Shown: positions 42,214 to 51,164 of the stretch, in pieces
How the letters are laid out: the number at the start of each line of letters is the position of its first letter
Position numbering within the stretch: position 1 is the first letter of the stretch
Source of the DNA: Pseudomonadota bacterium
GTDB taxonomy: Bacteria > Pseudomonadota > Gammaproteobacteria > Burkholderiales > Burkholderiaceae_C
NCBI GenBank assembly: GCA_021783695.1
Contig: JAJXTO010000016.1
Coordinates: forward strand, 1 to 58,980
Reading direction: 5' to 3'
DNA length: 58,980 bases
Program-made: the position numbers and the translations under genes
Notes under the pieces: model-generated
The model's database searches: none
What the model was told of the DNA's origin: nothing
What the model saw: the letters and a program-made list of their open reading frames with translations, nothing else

Positions 42214-43111
42214 GAGCACTTTGCCCGTCTCTGCCGTACAAGGGCTGCGGCGCGTGATGCCCTGGGTGTTTGTGCTGATCTGGAGCACCGGTTTCATCGT
42301 TGCCCGTTACGGCATGCCCTATGCGCCGCCGCTGAAATTCCTCTGTCTGCGCTACGCCTCTTCGCTGCTGGTGTTGTTGCCACTGGCCTGGTGGCTGCGC
42401 ACACAATGGCCGCGTGGCTGGCGTCAATGGATGCATCTGTCGATCGTTGGCGGATTGATGCAGGCGGGCTACCTGGGTGGTGTCTGGGCCGCGGTCAAGC
42501 ACGGCATTCCCGCCGGCACGGTGGCACTGATCGTTGGCCTGCAACCGCTGCTGACTGCCGTGCTCGTGTCTGCTGCGGGGCAGCGCATTCACAGTCGCCA
42601 ATGGTTCGGCCTGCTGCTGGGGTTTGGCGGCCTGGCGCTGGTGGTTCTGCACAAGCTCGAAGGGGGTGAGCTCAGCGCGCACAACCTGCTGCTGGCCTTG
42701 CTCGCGCTCGGCAGCATCACCGCGGGCACGCTGTGGCAAAAACGCTTTGTGCAGCCCGCTGCGGTCTGGGGCGCGCTCACCGTTCAACTGTTCGCAGCGC
42801 TGGTGCTGAGCGCGCCGTTTGCGCTGCTGGAAGCCGAGCCCGTGCTCTGGAACGGCCAGTTGATCGGTGCGCTGGCCTGGTCTGTTCTGGCACTGACCGT
42901 CGGGGCTGGAGCCTTGCTCTATCTGCTCATTCAGCGCGGCGCTGCGGTTCAGGTCACCAGTCTGATCTACTGGGTGCCCCCTGTCACTGCCCTGATGGGC
43001 TGGGCGCTGTTTGCGGAAACCCTGGGCCCCGCCACTTGGCTGGGCATGGGCCTGGTCGCTGCTGGCGTGGTTGCGGTGACCCGCAATCCGCCGACGCCGC
43101 TGATCCGTTAA
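42212..43111 (+). CDS. EamA/DMT-family transporter (RhaT/YdcZ-like permease)
   Basis: A 299-residue membrane protein with ten predicted helices in two EamA repeats (about 15-140 and 155-292). It opens with WVFVLIWSTGFIVARYGMP, the usual first helix of the drug/metabolite transporter group. Substrate cannot be told. The start ATG is buried in the right arm of a perfect 11-bp hairpin, and no clear ribosome site is seen because the upstream bases are part of the repeat. The next gene, a dehydrogenase, follows after 20 bases. Confidence 0.88.
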   Translation: MSTLPVSAVQGLRRVMPWVFVLIWSTGFIVARYGMPYAPPLKFLCLRYASSLLVLLPLAWWLRTQWPRGWRQWMHLSIVGGLMQAGYLGGVWAAVKHGIPAGTVALIVGLQPLLTAVLVSAAGQRIHSRQWFGLLLGFGGLALVVLHKLEGGELSAHNLLLALLALGSITAGTLWQKRFVQPAAVWGALTVQLFAALVLSAPFALLEAEPVLWNGQLIGALAWSVLALTVGAGALLYLLIQRGAAVQVTSLIYWVPPVTALMGWALFAETLGPATWLGMGLVAAGVVAVTRNPPTPLIR

Positions 43112-43131
43112 TCCTGTTTCGAGGAGTTCAT

Positions 43132-44235
43132 ATGACCGCGACATCATCTCCACACCCGCTGCGCATTGCTGTCATTGCGGGAGACGGTATCGGCCAGGAA
43201 GTCATGCCCGAAGGGCTGCGTGCTCTGGATGCCGTGGCGCGCCGCTTTGGCATCGGACTGCAGTTCGACCATTTCGATTTTGCCTCTTGCGCCTACTACC
43301 AGCGCCATGGGCAGATGTTGCCGGACGACTGGAAGGCGCGCATCGGCCAGCACGACGCCATTTTCTTTGGTGCTGTCGGCTGTCCCGATGTGGTGCCGGA
43401 CCATGTGTCGCTCTGGGGTTCGCTGCTGCAGTTCCGGCGCGAGTTCGACCAATACGTCAACCTGCGCCCGGCGCGGCTGATGCCCGGCGTGCGCTCTCCG
43501 CTGGTCCGGCGCGATGGCAGCGCCTACGCGCCGGGCGAGATCGATATGCTGATCGTGCGCGAAAACACCGAGGGTGAATACTCCAGCATCGGCGGGCGCA
43601 TGTATGCGGGCACCGAGCGCGAGGTAGTCATTCAGGACACCGTGATGAGCCGCATTGGCGTCGATCGCGTGCTGCGCTTCGCTTTTGAACTGGCGCGCAG
43701 TCGTCCACGCAGATTGCTCACCTCAGCCACCAAATCAAACGGCATTTCCATCACCATGCCGTATTGGGATGAGCGGGTGCAGGCCATGGCCGCCGAATAC
43801 CCCGATGTGGAGCGCAACCAGTTCCACATTGACATCCTCACCGCGCATTTTGTGCAGCGCCCGCATCAGTTCGACGTGGTCGTGGCGAGCAATTTGTTTG
43901 GCGACATCCTGTCCGATCTGGGGCCAGCCTGCTGCGGCACGATCGGTATTGCGCCATCGGCCAACCTCAATCCGGATCGGCGCCATCCCTCCCTGTTCGA
44001 GCCCGTGCATGGCTCGGCCCCCGACATTGCAGGTCAGGGCATCGCCAACCCTATCGCCCAGATCTGGAGCGGGGCGATGATGCTCGATTTTCTCGGCCAC
44101 CGCGCCGCGCACGATGCCTTGCTGCGCGCTATCGAGACCGTGCTCGATCCCGCCAGCGGCGCTCCGCGAACACCTGATCTGGGTGGGCAGGCAAGCACGG
44201 CCGATCTTGGCCGGGCGATCGCCCAATGCGTGTGA
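43132..44235 (+). CDS. Tartrate/D-malate dehydrogenase (decarboxylating)
   Basis: A 367-residue member of the isocitrate/isopropylmalate dehydrogenase family. GAGGAG 6 bases before the ATG fixes the start. AVIAGDGIGQEVMPEG opens the protein, LLQFRREFDQYVNLRPARL marks the substrate loop of the tartrate dehydrogenase branch, VRENTEGEYSSIGG follows, and the metal-binding NLFGDILSDLGP and NAD-binding HGSAPDIAGQGIANP complete the set. Names used for this branch are TtuC, DmlA and YeaU; the substrate (D-malate, tartrate or both) cannot be decided here. Confidence 0.9.
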   Translation: MTATSSPHPLRIAVIAGDGIGQEVMPEGLRALDAVARRFGIGLQFDHFDFASCAYYQRHGQMLPDDWKARIGQHDAIFFGAVGCPDVVPDHVSLWGSLLQFRREFDQYVNLRPARLMPGVRSPLVRRDGSAYAPGEIDMLIVRENTEGEYSSIGGRMYAGTEREVVIQDTVMSRIGVDRVLRFAFELARSRPRRLLTSATKSNGISITMPYWDERVQAMAAEYPDVERNQFHIDILTAHFVQRPHQFDVVVASNLFGDILSDLGPACCGTIGIAPSANLNPDRRHPSLFEPVHGSAPDIAGQGIANPIAQIWSGAMMLDFLGHRAAHDALLRAIETVLDPASGAPRTPDLGGQASTADLGRAIAQCV

Positions 44236-44304
44236 AACCCGGATTGAACCGCAGCTAGAATATGAGGTCTTGCGCGCAGGCCGCACAATCGCTGATTGGC
44301 CGCA

Positions 44305-44334
44305 TTGACAGGGGCAATTCGCCCCCGTTCTAAT
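44305..44334 (+). promoter_or_regulatory. Sigma-70 promoter for the HU gene
   Basis: A perfect -35 TTGACA (44305-44310), an 18-base spacer and a -10 TCTAAT (44329-44334) with five of six consensus bases. The spacer contains a dyad, GGGGC-AATTC-GCCCC. A second imperfect stem, CCCTGTGC with GCGCAGGG, lies in the leader (about 44354-44387). It is about 90 bases before the GTG of the HU gene. Confidence 0.72.
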
Positions 44335-44422
44335 CGATAGATCGTTGTTGCGCCCCTGTGCGGGCGAATTTTTGGCGCAGGGCGCAGCTTTGCGCATCCA
44401 TCCAGACCGAAGAGGGACACAA

Positions 44423-44695
44423 GTGAACAAGGCAGAATTGATCGAACACATCGCCAACAACGCAGAACTGAACAAAGCCCAGGCTGGCCGTGCGCTCGAC
44501 GCCTTGGTGGACGCAGTGCGTCGCACCCTGAAAAAGGGCGACAGCGTCTCCCTCATTGGGTTTGGCACCTTCGCCGTGACCAAGCGCGCTGCGCGTACAG
44601 GCCGCAACCCGCGTACCGGCGCGCCCATCAAGATCAAGGCTGCCAAGATCCCGAAATTTCGCCCCGGCAAGGGGCTGAAAGACGCCATCAAATAA
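44423..44695 (+). CDS. hupB: HU-family DNA-binding protein
   Basis: Small histone-like protein of 90 residues that bends and compacts [25 protein letters not shown] at the start (cited in part as [10 protein letters not shown]), the core [11 protein letters not shown] and the arm [14 protein letters not shown] are typical. Initiation is at a GTG (44423) with AGAGGGAC upstream; this start gives the exact HU length. The upstream ATG-less extension is not HU-like. It has its own strong promoter. Confidence 0.95.
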   Translation: MNKAELIEHIANNAELNKAQAGRALDALVDAVRRTLKKGDSVSLIGFGTFAVTKRAARTGRNPRTGAPIKIKAAKIPKFRPGKGLKDAIK

Positions 44696-44711
44696 AGACG
44701 TTCTTGATTGA

Positions 44712-44746
44712 GGCGGTATGGGTTCTGCAACAGAACCTGCGCCGCC
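44712..44746 (+). terminator. Two-tier stem-loop after the HU gene
   Basis: GGTTCTG (44721-44727) pairs with CAGAACC (44731-44737) around CAA; an outer GGCGG (44712-44716) pairs with CCGCC (44742-44746), with a 4x4 internal loop. No T-run follows. It could end the HU transcript, mark processing before tRNA-Val, or be part of a small RNA. Confidence 0.45.
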
Positions 44747-44766
44747 ACGCTGCGCCAGCGGCAACC

Positions 44767-44842
44767 GGGTGCTTAGCTCAGTTGGTAGAGCGGCGCCCTT
44801 ACAAGGCGTAGGTCGGGGGTTCGAACCCCTCAGCACCCACCA
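44767..44842 (+). tRNA. tRNA-Val (anticodon TAC)
   Basis: Complete 76-nt cloverleaf. Acceptor GGGTGCT pairs with AGCACCC, D-arm GCTC/GAGC, anticodon loop CTTACAA (TAC), T-loop TTCGAAC and encoded ACCA. It lies between the HU gene and ppiD. Confidence 0.98.
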
Positions 44843-44973
44843 TCGGTTGTCTGTTCATAATCTGCAGTTGTTATTTCCTTTCGTTCTGACCAAGCAGCCC
44901 CAATCGGCATTGAACAGACGACACACAATGCGAGCCGGATTCGCATTGCACCCCTCTACAAGCCCGCGCCACC

Positions 44974-46896
44974 ATGTTCGAATCCATACGCAAACACAGC
45001 AAGCTGATGCAGATCGTGCTGTTTGTGCTGATCTTCCCGTCTTTTGTGTTGTTCGGTATTCAGGGGTACAGCAGCTTTGAGGGCAAACAGGATGCCGCGG
45101 CCAAGGTCGATGGACAGGTCATTTCCATGCAGCAGCTCGACGCAGCCAATCGTGAGGAGATCGCACGTCTGCAAAGCATGCTGGGCAGCTCGGTGGACAT
45201 CAAGCAACTCGATACGCCCGAACAGAAGCTGCGCACCCTCGATGGCCTGGTGCGCCAGCGGCTGCTGCAGCTCGAAGCCCGGCGTGAGCATCTTGCGGTG
45301 ACTGACGCCCAGGTTCAGCAGGCCATACTGCAAATTCCGCAAGTGGCGGCGTTGCGCAAGCCCGACGGCAGTTTTGATGTGCAGGCCTACCGCAGCCTGG
45401 TCGCAGCGCAGGGTATGAACACCGCACAGTTCGAGGCACAGGTGCGCGAACAGCTCATCCTGCAACAGGTGCTCGGTGGTGTTGCGGGCTCGGTGATCGA
45501 CAGCCAGGCCTTGGCCGCTGCTGCGGCGAAGGCCGCCGCGCAACAACGCGAGGTGCGGGTGGCGTTGTTCAAGCCCGCCGACTATTTGGGTCAGGTGCAG
45601 GTGACGCCTACAGAGGTCGAGTCTTACTACAAAAACAATACCGCGCGTTTTCAAAAACCTGAAGAAGCGAACATTCAGTATGTTGTCCTGAGCGCAGATG
45701 CCTTGGCTGCAGATGTCAAGATCACGCCGGAGCAGGCCAAGGCGTATTACGACGCGAACCTCGCCAAATTTTCAACGGCGGCCGAACGCCGCGCCAGCCA
45801 TATCCTGATTACCGTGCCAAGTGACGCAACCGCAGCGCAGCAGGATGAGGCTAAAGCCAAGGCCGAAGCCATAGCCAAACAGGTCGAGGCGAATCCTGCG
45901 GATTTTGCGGTGCTGGCGCGAAAGGACTCACAAGATCCGGGCTCGGCCGACAAAGGCGGCGACCTGGGCTATTTCACCGCCGGAGCCATGGTCAAACCTT
46001 TTGCGGACACGGTGTTCGGCATGACGAAGATCGGCCAAATCGTCGGCCCCATCAAGACCCAGTTTGGCTATCACATCATCGAACTCACGGGCATCAAGCC
46101 GGGTAGCCAGCAGCCATTTGATTCAGTCAAGGCCGACATTGAAAAGCAGCTGCAGCAAGAGGCAGTGCAGAAGCGCCTGTCGGCAGATGTGGACGCCTTC
46201 ACCAACACCGTCTTCGAGCATCCGGACAGTTTTCAGGCCGTGGAAGCCAAGCTCCACTTAAAAGTGCAAACTGCGAACAACGTCACCCGCACTCCGCAGG
46301 CGGCCACCCCAGGCAACCCCAGCCCGATGGCAAGCAAGCCCTTCCTCGACGCCCTGTTTGCCGAGAACAGCCTGCGCAACAAACACAATCTGCAGGCCAT
46401 TCAAATCGCCCCCAATGTCTGGGCCTCTGGGCGCGTGCTGAGCTATTCACCGGCGCAAACGCAACCCTTTGCCGAAGTGCAGACACAGGCCAGACAGATG
46501 CTCATCGACCAGAAGGCAGCAGAGCTTGCGCGCAAGGCAGGCGAGAACGCACTGAAGTCACCGGCAACATTGGCCTTTGGCTCTCCTTTGACTCTGAGCC
46601 AGACCCAGCCGACACCAGGTGTTTCGCCCGCAGTTGTTGCCAAGGCATTTGGACTGAGTACCGAGAAGCTGCCGAACGCTGCAGGAGTTGACCTCGGGGC
46701 GCAAGGCTACGCGGTTGTTCAGGTCGTCAAGACGATCGAAGGGGCGGTGCCAACAGAGTTGATTCGTGCGGCGGCAGGAGCGCAGAATCAGACCTTGACC
46801 CAGGGCATTATCAATGCCTATGTCGATGCATTGAAAAATCGGTTTGGTGTGAAAATTCTCTACAAGCCGAAAGCGGAATCTGCAGTCGCAGGCTGA
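44974..46896 (+). CDS. ppiD: Peptidyl-prolyl cis-trans isomerase PpiD-like chaperone
   Basis: Periplasmic folding factor anchored in the inner membrane, 640 residues. It starts MFESIRKHSKLMQIVLFVLI with one transmembrane helix (about 13-33). A SurA-like N-terminal chaperone region occupies about 40-240. A parvulin domain lies at about 265-370 with RRASHILITVP, DSQDPGSADKGGDLGYF and FGYHIIELTGI. The C-terminal SurA_N-like half resumes chaperone folds. Follows tRNA-Val directly. Confidence 0.95.
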   Translation: MFESIRKHSKLMQIVLFVLIFPSFVLFGIQGYSSFEGKQDAAAKVDGQVISMQQLDAANREEIARLQSMLGSSVDIKQLDTPEQKLRTLDGLVRQRLLQLEARREHLAVTDAQVQQAILQIPQVAALRKPDGSFDVQAYRSLVAAQGMNTAQFEAQVREQLILQQVLGGVAGSVIDSQALAAAAAKAAAQQREVRVALFKPADYLGQVQVTPTEVESYYKNNTARFQKPEEANIQYVVLSADALAADVKITPEQAKAYYDANLAKFSTAAERRASHILITVPSDATAAQQDEAKAKAEAIAKQVEANPADFAVLARKDSQDPGSADKGGDLGYFTAGAMVKPFADTVFGMTKIGQIVGPIKTQFGYHIIELTGIKPGSQQPFDSVKADIEKQLQQEAVQKRLSADVDAFTNTVFEHPDSFQAVEAKLHLKVQTANNVTRTPQAATPGNPSPMASKPFLDALFAENSLRNKHNLQAIQIAPNVWASGRVLSYSPAQTQPFAEVQTQARQMLIDQKAAELARKAGENALKSPATLAFGSPLTLSQTQPTPGVSPAVVAKAFGLSTEKLPNAAGVDLGAQGYAVVQVVKTIEGAVPTELIRAAAGAQNQTLTQGIINAYVDALKNRFGVKILYKPKAESAVAG

Positions 46897-46955
46897 CCGT
46901 GCTGGGAGTAATCGGTTTGCCAGTGCCTTTGGTATAGAATGTTTGTTTTTTCTGT

Positions 46956-47032
46956 GGTGGCTGTAGCTCAGTTGGTAGAGTCCAGGATTGTGATTCCTGT
47001 CGTCGTGGGTTCGAGTCCCATCAGCCACCCCA
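46956..47032 (+). tRNA. tRNA-His (anticodon GTG)
   Basis: 77 nt including the extra 5' G at position -1 that is unique to tRNA-His. The acceptor GTGGCTG pairs with CAGCCAC, the anticodon loop TTGTGAT gives GTG, the T-loop is TTCGAGT and CCA is encoded. A TATAGAAT sequence at 46933-46940 may be its -10 element. Confidence 0.97.
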
Positions 47033-47143
47033 CCCAATGTTAGAAGTGGGCACCAGAGCTGTGCCCATTTGGCAACTGCTTGTTTTACTGCGCGTTGTTC
47101 CCGCAGTGTCCCAAAAACCGTGCGAAAAACAGGGAAAACAAGC

Positions 47144-47217
47144 AATGGCGCGGGTTGTGAGGCATTTTTTAGCCTGCAAAGCCGCCCATGCCGGTTCGAT
47201 TCCGACCCCCTTCTCCT
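47144..47217 (+). pseudogene. Decayed tRNA-Cys-like sequence
   Basis: Between tRNA-His and tRNA-Leu is a tRNA-like 3' half: loop CTGCAAA (anticodon GCA, Cys) with a partly broken stem, a T-arm GCCGG-TTCGATT-CCGAC with one mismatch, then CCCCTTC-T-CCT in place of an acceptor strand with TCCA. No upstream strand pairs with the acceptor and the D-arm cannot be folded well. A Cys-Leu tRNA order is common in proteobacteria, which fits a relic. The 5' boundary is approximate. Confidence 0.5.
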
Positions 47218-47237
47218 TTTTTGACGCGCAGTTGCTT

Positions 47238-47327
47238 GCCCGGATGGCGAAATTGGTAGACGCAGCGGACTTAAAATCCGCCGACCCCAAACAGGTCATA
47301 CGGGTTCGATTCCCGTTCTGGGCACCA
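47238..47327 (+). tRNA. tRNA-Leu (anticodon TAA)
   Basis: A 90-nt class II tRNA with a long variable arm. Acceptor GCCCGGA pairs with TCTGGGC, the anticodon loop CTTAAAA gives TAA, the T-loop is TTCGATT and ACCA is encoded at the 3' end. Confidence 0.97.
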
Positions 47328-47488
47328 GAAGCTGATGTTCTATGAAGCAATCTGGATGAATCGGGTCTTGTCCTTTGTCCAAACCGCGCATCAGCAAGCC
47401 AGCTGACATGAGGGCCGTGTTTGCGTTCATTTGTGCAAACGAGTTGCGTGCGCAGGCTCTTGTCATTCCGACCCGATAAGATGCAGGC

Positions 47489-48244
47489 ATGCGAATTCTT
47501 TTAGCCAACGATGACGGGTATCTGGCCCCCGGTCTTGCTGCACTTTACGAAGGCCTGCGCGCGCATTGGGACGTGACGGTGATCGCGCCCGAGCAAAACG
47601 CCAGCGCGGCGTCCAATGCGCTCACTCTCAACAGGCCGCTGTCGGTCTACACCGCGCAAAATGGTTTTCTGTATGTGAATGGCACCCCGTCGGACTGTGT
47701 GCATATTGCATTGACTGGTTTGCTGGATTTTCGCCCCGATTTGGTGGTCAGCGGGGTGAACAACGGGGCCAATCTGGGTGATGACACCATTTATTCCGGA
47801 ACCGTTGCCGCAGCCACCGAAGGCTATTTGTTCGGCCTCCCGGCATTGGCCATTTCACTTGTGGAAAAGGGTTGGGGACATCTGGATACGGCGGTGGCTG
47901 TTGCCGTGCAGGTGGTTGCAAAGCTTGCGGAAGATCTGCCGCAACCGGCGCAGTTGCTCAATTTGAACGTTCCCAATCGCCCGATGAATGCCTTGGGCGG
48001 CGTGCGGGTGACGCGTCTGGGCAAGCGGCATCCCAGCCAGCCAGTGGTCGTGCAGAAAAATCCGTATGGCGACACGATTTACTGGATCGGCGGGGCCGGC
48101 GCAGCGATGGACAAGCAGCAAGGAACGGACTTTGACGCTATTGCTCAGGGCTGCGCTTCGCTGACTCCACTTCAACTGGATTTGACGCATCATGCCCAGC
48201 TTGCGCGATGCGCTGCCCGCTTTGAAACGCGGGGTTGTGTGTGA
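47489..48244 (+). CDS. surE: 5'/3'-nucleotidase SurE
   Basis: Metal-dependent nucleotidase of 251 residues with roles in stationary-phase survival. The N-terminal metal site is NDDGYLAPG (Asp8, Asp9); [15 protein letters not shown] holds the loop serine, and [21 protein letters not shown] carries the next metal ligand (cited in part as [18 protein letters not shown]). The end overlaps the GTG start of pcm. The order surE-pcm-nlpD-rpoS is conserved in many gamma- and betaproteobacteria. Confidence 0.97.
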   Translation: MRILLANDDGYLAPGLAALYEGLRAHWDVTVIAPEQNASAASNALTLNRPLSVYTAQNGFLYVNGTPSDCVHIALTGLLDFRPDLVVSGVNNGANLGDDTIYSGTVAAATEGYLFGLPALAISLVEKGWGHLDTAVAVAVQVVAKLAEDLPQPAQLLNLNVPNRPMNALGGVRVTRLGKRHPSQPVVVQKNPYGDTIYWIGGAGAAMDKQQGTDFDAIAQGCASLTPLQLDLTHHAQLARCAARFETRGCV

Positions 48245-49095
48245 GCACGAGCGGCAAATCGCCACCGCGCTTTGTGCACTGGCCCGTGCGTGCCCAACAG
48301 GGCGCTGAAAGGATTGAGGCGTCGCAGACATCCGCCTTGCCGCGGCAGGGGCAGTCGGCCGGGCGTCCGGTGCTGCCGCCAACGGTCAAGCAGGATATGA
48401 GGCCACTCGGTTCCATGCCAGGGCCGTCGCGTTGTTTGCCGAGACAGGCTGGACTGGATTCAGACACCGTGCGCAAGAGCATGGTGGACAAACTGCGGCA
48501 GCTCGACGAGTTTGACGAACGTGTGCTGCAGGCCTTGCAGGCGATTCCGCGGCATCACTTCGTCGAGCCGGGGCTTGCGGCACAGGCCTATCTCGACAAT
48601 GCGTTGCCGATCGGTTTTGAACAGACCATCTCCAAGCCTTCTGTCGTTGCGCGAGGTCTGGATGCAGCACTCAAGGCTTTGGCGCCGCGCGCCAATCTGG
48701 GCAAGGTGCTTGATATCGGTACCGGCTGCGGCTATGCCGCTGCGGTCACGGCACGTCTGGCGGCGGATGTCTACAGCGTCGAACGCATCCGTGCGCTGCA
48801 TGATCTGGCGCGCAGTAATCTGCGCGCCCTGCGGGTGCCGAATCTGCGTTTGATCCTTGGCGATGGCATGCTGGGCTGCGAGCAGGGTGCCCCTTTTGAT
48901 GTGATTCTGTCCGGGGCCGCGGCACTCACCGTGCCACAGGCTTGGCTCGATCAACTGACGGTGGGGGGGATTCTGATCGCCCCCATTGGCGACCCGCAGC
49001 AGTTGTTGCTCTACCGTAAGCGATCGGCGACAAAATTTGATGTCAAACCGCTCGAAGGCGCCAAATTCGTCCCTCTAAAATCCGGTTTGATCTGA
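48241..49095 (+). CDS. pcm: Protein-L-isoaspartate O-methyltransferase
   Basis: Repairs isoaspartyl residues in aged proteins using S-adenosylmethionine. It has 284 residues from the GTG at 48241, which overlaps the surE stop (GTGA). The first 75 residues are a Pro/Arg-rich extension that lies outside the enzyme. The core starts near [30 protein letters not shown] and the SAM loop [15 protein letters not shown] are diagnostic, and [14 protein letters not shown] follows. If translation starts instead inside the frame, at ATG 48481 for example, the core alone would be made. Confidence 0.93.
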   Translation: MSTSGKSPPRFVHWPVRAQQGAERIEASQTSALPRQGQSAGRPVLPPTVKQDMRPLGSMPGPSRCLPRQAGLDSDTVRKSMVDKLRQLDEFDERVLQALQAIPRHHFVEPGLAAQAYLDNALPIGFEQTISKPSVVARGLDAALKALAPRANLGKVLDIGTGCGYAAAVTARLAADVYSVERIRALHDLARSNLRALRVPNLRLILGDGMLGCEQGAPFDVILSGAAALTVPQAWLDQLTVGGILIAPIGDPQQLLLYRKRSATKFDVKPLEGAKFVPLKSGLI

Positions 49096-49111
49096 GTTGA
49101 AATCCGACACT

Positions 49112-50074
49112 ATGCGCATCGCACTGCTCGCCCTTTCTCTGCTCCTGGTTTCTGCTCTTGGAGCGTGCACCTCGGTTCCGTTGACGCAGGTGCCAGTCGA
49201 GCAAAAGAATTTTCAGTCCGTTTCCCCAGGTCACGGCAGTGGCGCGCCACCGGCGACCGTCGCGGCGTCGCCTGCTGGAATTGCGACTGCAGCTTCGGCG
49301 TCTCTGGCTGGGCAGCCGGGTTACTACACGGTACAGCCTGGTGATACCTTGCGGCGGATCGCCCTGCAATACGGCACCACCTGGCAGAACCTGGCCCAGT
49401 GGAACAATCTGGGCGATCCCAATGTGATCGAGGTGGGGCAGGTGCTTCGCGTGGCCCCGCCCCGGGGCGCGACGCCAAGCCCAGAGACATCCGCGCCGCC
49501 CCTGCCCAATGGAGCCAACGCGCAGAGTTTTGCCGTGACGCCTCTGGCGCCCATGATGCCCGGCAAGCCCGCCACGAATGTTGCAACCGCGCCTTCGGAG
49601 AGACCCTCCGTGGCGCCCGTCCTGCCGCGACCTGCTGCGTCTGCCACGCCAGCCCCGAACGGCCCGGCAGTCGTTGCCAGCAATCTGGCGACGTCGACGC
49701 ATGATGGCATAGTCTGGTCCTGGCCTGCAAGCGGCAAAATCATTCAAGGATTCAACGGAACGACCAGTAAGGGAATCGATATTGCAGGCAACCTGGGAGA
49801 TCCGGTCTATGCCGCTGCCGGCGGGCGCGTGGTCTATGCGGGTTCTGAGCTGCGCGGTTTTGGCAAGCTCATCATCATCAAACACAACGACGATTACATC
49901 AGCGTCTATGCACACAACAATGTCATGCTCGTCAAGGAAGGCGAGGTGGTGAAGCGTGGCCAGAAAATTGCGGAGATGGGGTCAACGGACGCGCCGCGCG
50001 TGGAACTGCATTTCGAGATCCGTCTGCGTGGCAAATCCATCGATCCGGTCGGCATACTGCCCAAGCAGCCCTGA
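49112..50074 (+). CDS. nlpD: Cell-division murein regulator NlpD (LysM and M23 domains)
   Basis: A 320-residue lipoprotein that activates the amidase AmiC during daughter-cell separation. Lipobox SALGAC lies at about 16-19; one LysM domain at about 70-115 (YYTVQPGDTLRRIALQYG). A Pro/Ala-rich linker precedes the C-terminal LytM domain (about 205-315) with SKGIDIAGNLGDPV, IIIKHNDDYISVYAHN and VELHFEIRLRGKSIDP. The HxH zinc motif is replaced by HFE, as in NlpD and EnvC, so it is probably not itself a hydrolase. Confidence 0.95.
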   Translation: MRIALLALSLLLVSALGACTSVPLTQVPVEQKNFQSVSPGHGSGAPPATVAASPAGIATAASASLAGQPGYYTVQPGDTLRRIALQYGTTWQNLAQWNNLGDPNVIEVGQVLRVAPPRGATPSPETSAPPLPNGANAQSFAVTPLAPMMPGKPATNVATAPSERPSVAPVLPRPAASATPAPNGPAVVASNLATSTHDGIVWSWPASGKIIQGFNGTTSKGIDIAGNLGDPVYAAAGGRVVYAGSELRGFGKLIIIKHNDDYISVYAHNNVMLVKEGEVVKRGQKIAEMGSTDAPRVELHFEIRLRGKSIDPVGILPKQP

Positions 50075-50083
50075 TCCTGCAGC

Positions 50084-51142
50084 ATGACCCGCGCGCGCAA
50101 AGCTGCTTCCCCTGCCAATGCTGCTTCCCTTGAGAAGGGCAGCGTACCTGGGGGCGGCGTGCGTGGCGCAGCTGCCGCGGAGCGGCGCGCTGGAGCGTTG
50201 AATGACCTGGAGCAAAAGCAGCCCGCAGCCGAGGCAGCGCAACCCGCACCATTGCCTGATGGTGCTCCGTGTCCGCCCGCCTCGTTGGCCGCAATCGATG
50301 ACGAATCGGGTGTCAGTGCGCTTCAGTCCTATCTCAACCAGATCCGCGCCAAACCGCTGTTCACCCCGGAGCAGGAGTTCGAAACCGCTACCCGTGCCAA
50401 ATCGGGAGATTTCAGCGCGCGGCAAGCCATGGTCGAGCACAACCTCCGCCTGGTTGTCAGCATCGCAAAAGCCTATGTCGGGCGTGGTGCAGCTTTGGGC
50501 GACTTGATCGAAGAGGGTAATCTCGGCCTGATTCATGCGATCGAGAAATTCGAACCGGAACGCGGATTCCGTTTCTCGACATACGCCAGTTGGTGGATAC
50601 GTCAGAGCATAGAACGCGCGTTAATGCAGCAAGTTCGCACCATCCGCTTGCCGGTGCATGTCATTCGCGAGCTCAATCAAGTGCTGCGCGCACGCAAGCA
50701 TCTGGAGCAGGCTGCAAGCTATCGCGGACAGACCTCGGTCGAAGATGTCGCCGCGCTGCTCGGGAGAAGCGCGGACGAAGTGGCGGATTTGCTGGCGCTG
50801 GCCGAGCAACCCACTTCCCTCGATGCCCTGCGCGAGACGCAGTCGGGCGAGAGCTACGCCGACCAGTTTGCCGACCAGGATGCGCAAAGCATGGAGGACC
50901 AGACCCAGTCCCGCGAGGTTGAGGCGCTGGTCGACTCCTGGGTTGGCGCGCTCGCTGAGCGCGAACGCGAGGTCATCGAAGCACGGTTCGGTTTGCATGG
51001 ACGCGAAGTGGAGACACTGGAATCCCTGGCTCAGCGTCTCAGCCTCACGCGCGAACGTGTCAGACAAATTCAGCAAGAAGCCTTGCTCAAACTCAAGGGG
51101 CGCCTAGCGCGCAACGGAGTCGACAAGGGTGCCCTCCTTTGA
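50084..51142 (+). CDS. rpoS: RNA polymerase sigma factor RpoS (sigma-38)
   Basis: Stationary-phase and general stress sigma factor, 352 residues. A poorly conserved N-terminal 75 residues precede region 1.2 ([21 protein letters not shown], cited in part as [17 protein letters not shown]). Region 2 has [35 protein letters not shown] and [20 protein letters not shown]; region 4 ends [20 protein letters not shown]. Follows nlpD by 9 bases; in E. coli a main rpoS promoter lies inside nlpD, and the same may hold here. Confidence 0.97.
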   Translation: MTRARKAASPANAASLEKGSVPGGGVRGAAAAERRAGALNDLEQKQPAAEAAQPAPLPDGAPCPPASLAAIDDESGVSALQSYLNQIRAKPLFTPEQEFETATRAKSGDFSARQAMVEHNLRLVVSIAKAYVGRGAALGDLIEEGNLGLIHAIEKFEPERGFRFSTYASWWIRQSIERALMQQVRTIRLPVHVIRELNQVLRARKHLEQAASYRGQTSVEDVAALLGRSADEVADLLALAEQPTSLDALRETQSGESYADQFADQDAQSMEDQTQSREVEALVDSWVGALAEREREVIEARFGLHGREVETLESLAQRLSLTRERVRQIQQEALLKLKGRLARNGVDKGALL

Positions 51143-51164
51143 AGTGCCGACGGCCCGCTTCCCC

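Noticed and set aside
47419..47440. Inverted repeat GTTTGC/GCAAAC upstream of surE as an operator
   Set aside because: Six-base arms with a 10-base gap are expected often by chance; no other support.
50120..50143. Stem-loop in the rpoS N-terminal coding region as a regulatory RNA structure
   Set aside because: It lies in repetitive low-complexity coding sequence, and I see no partner sequence near the start codon.
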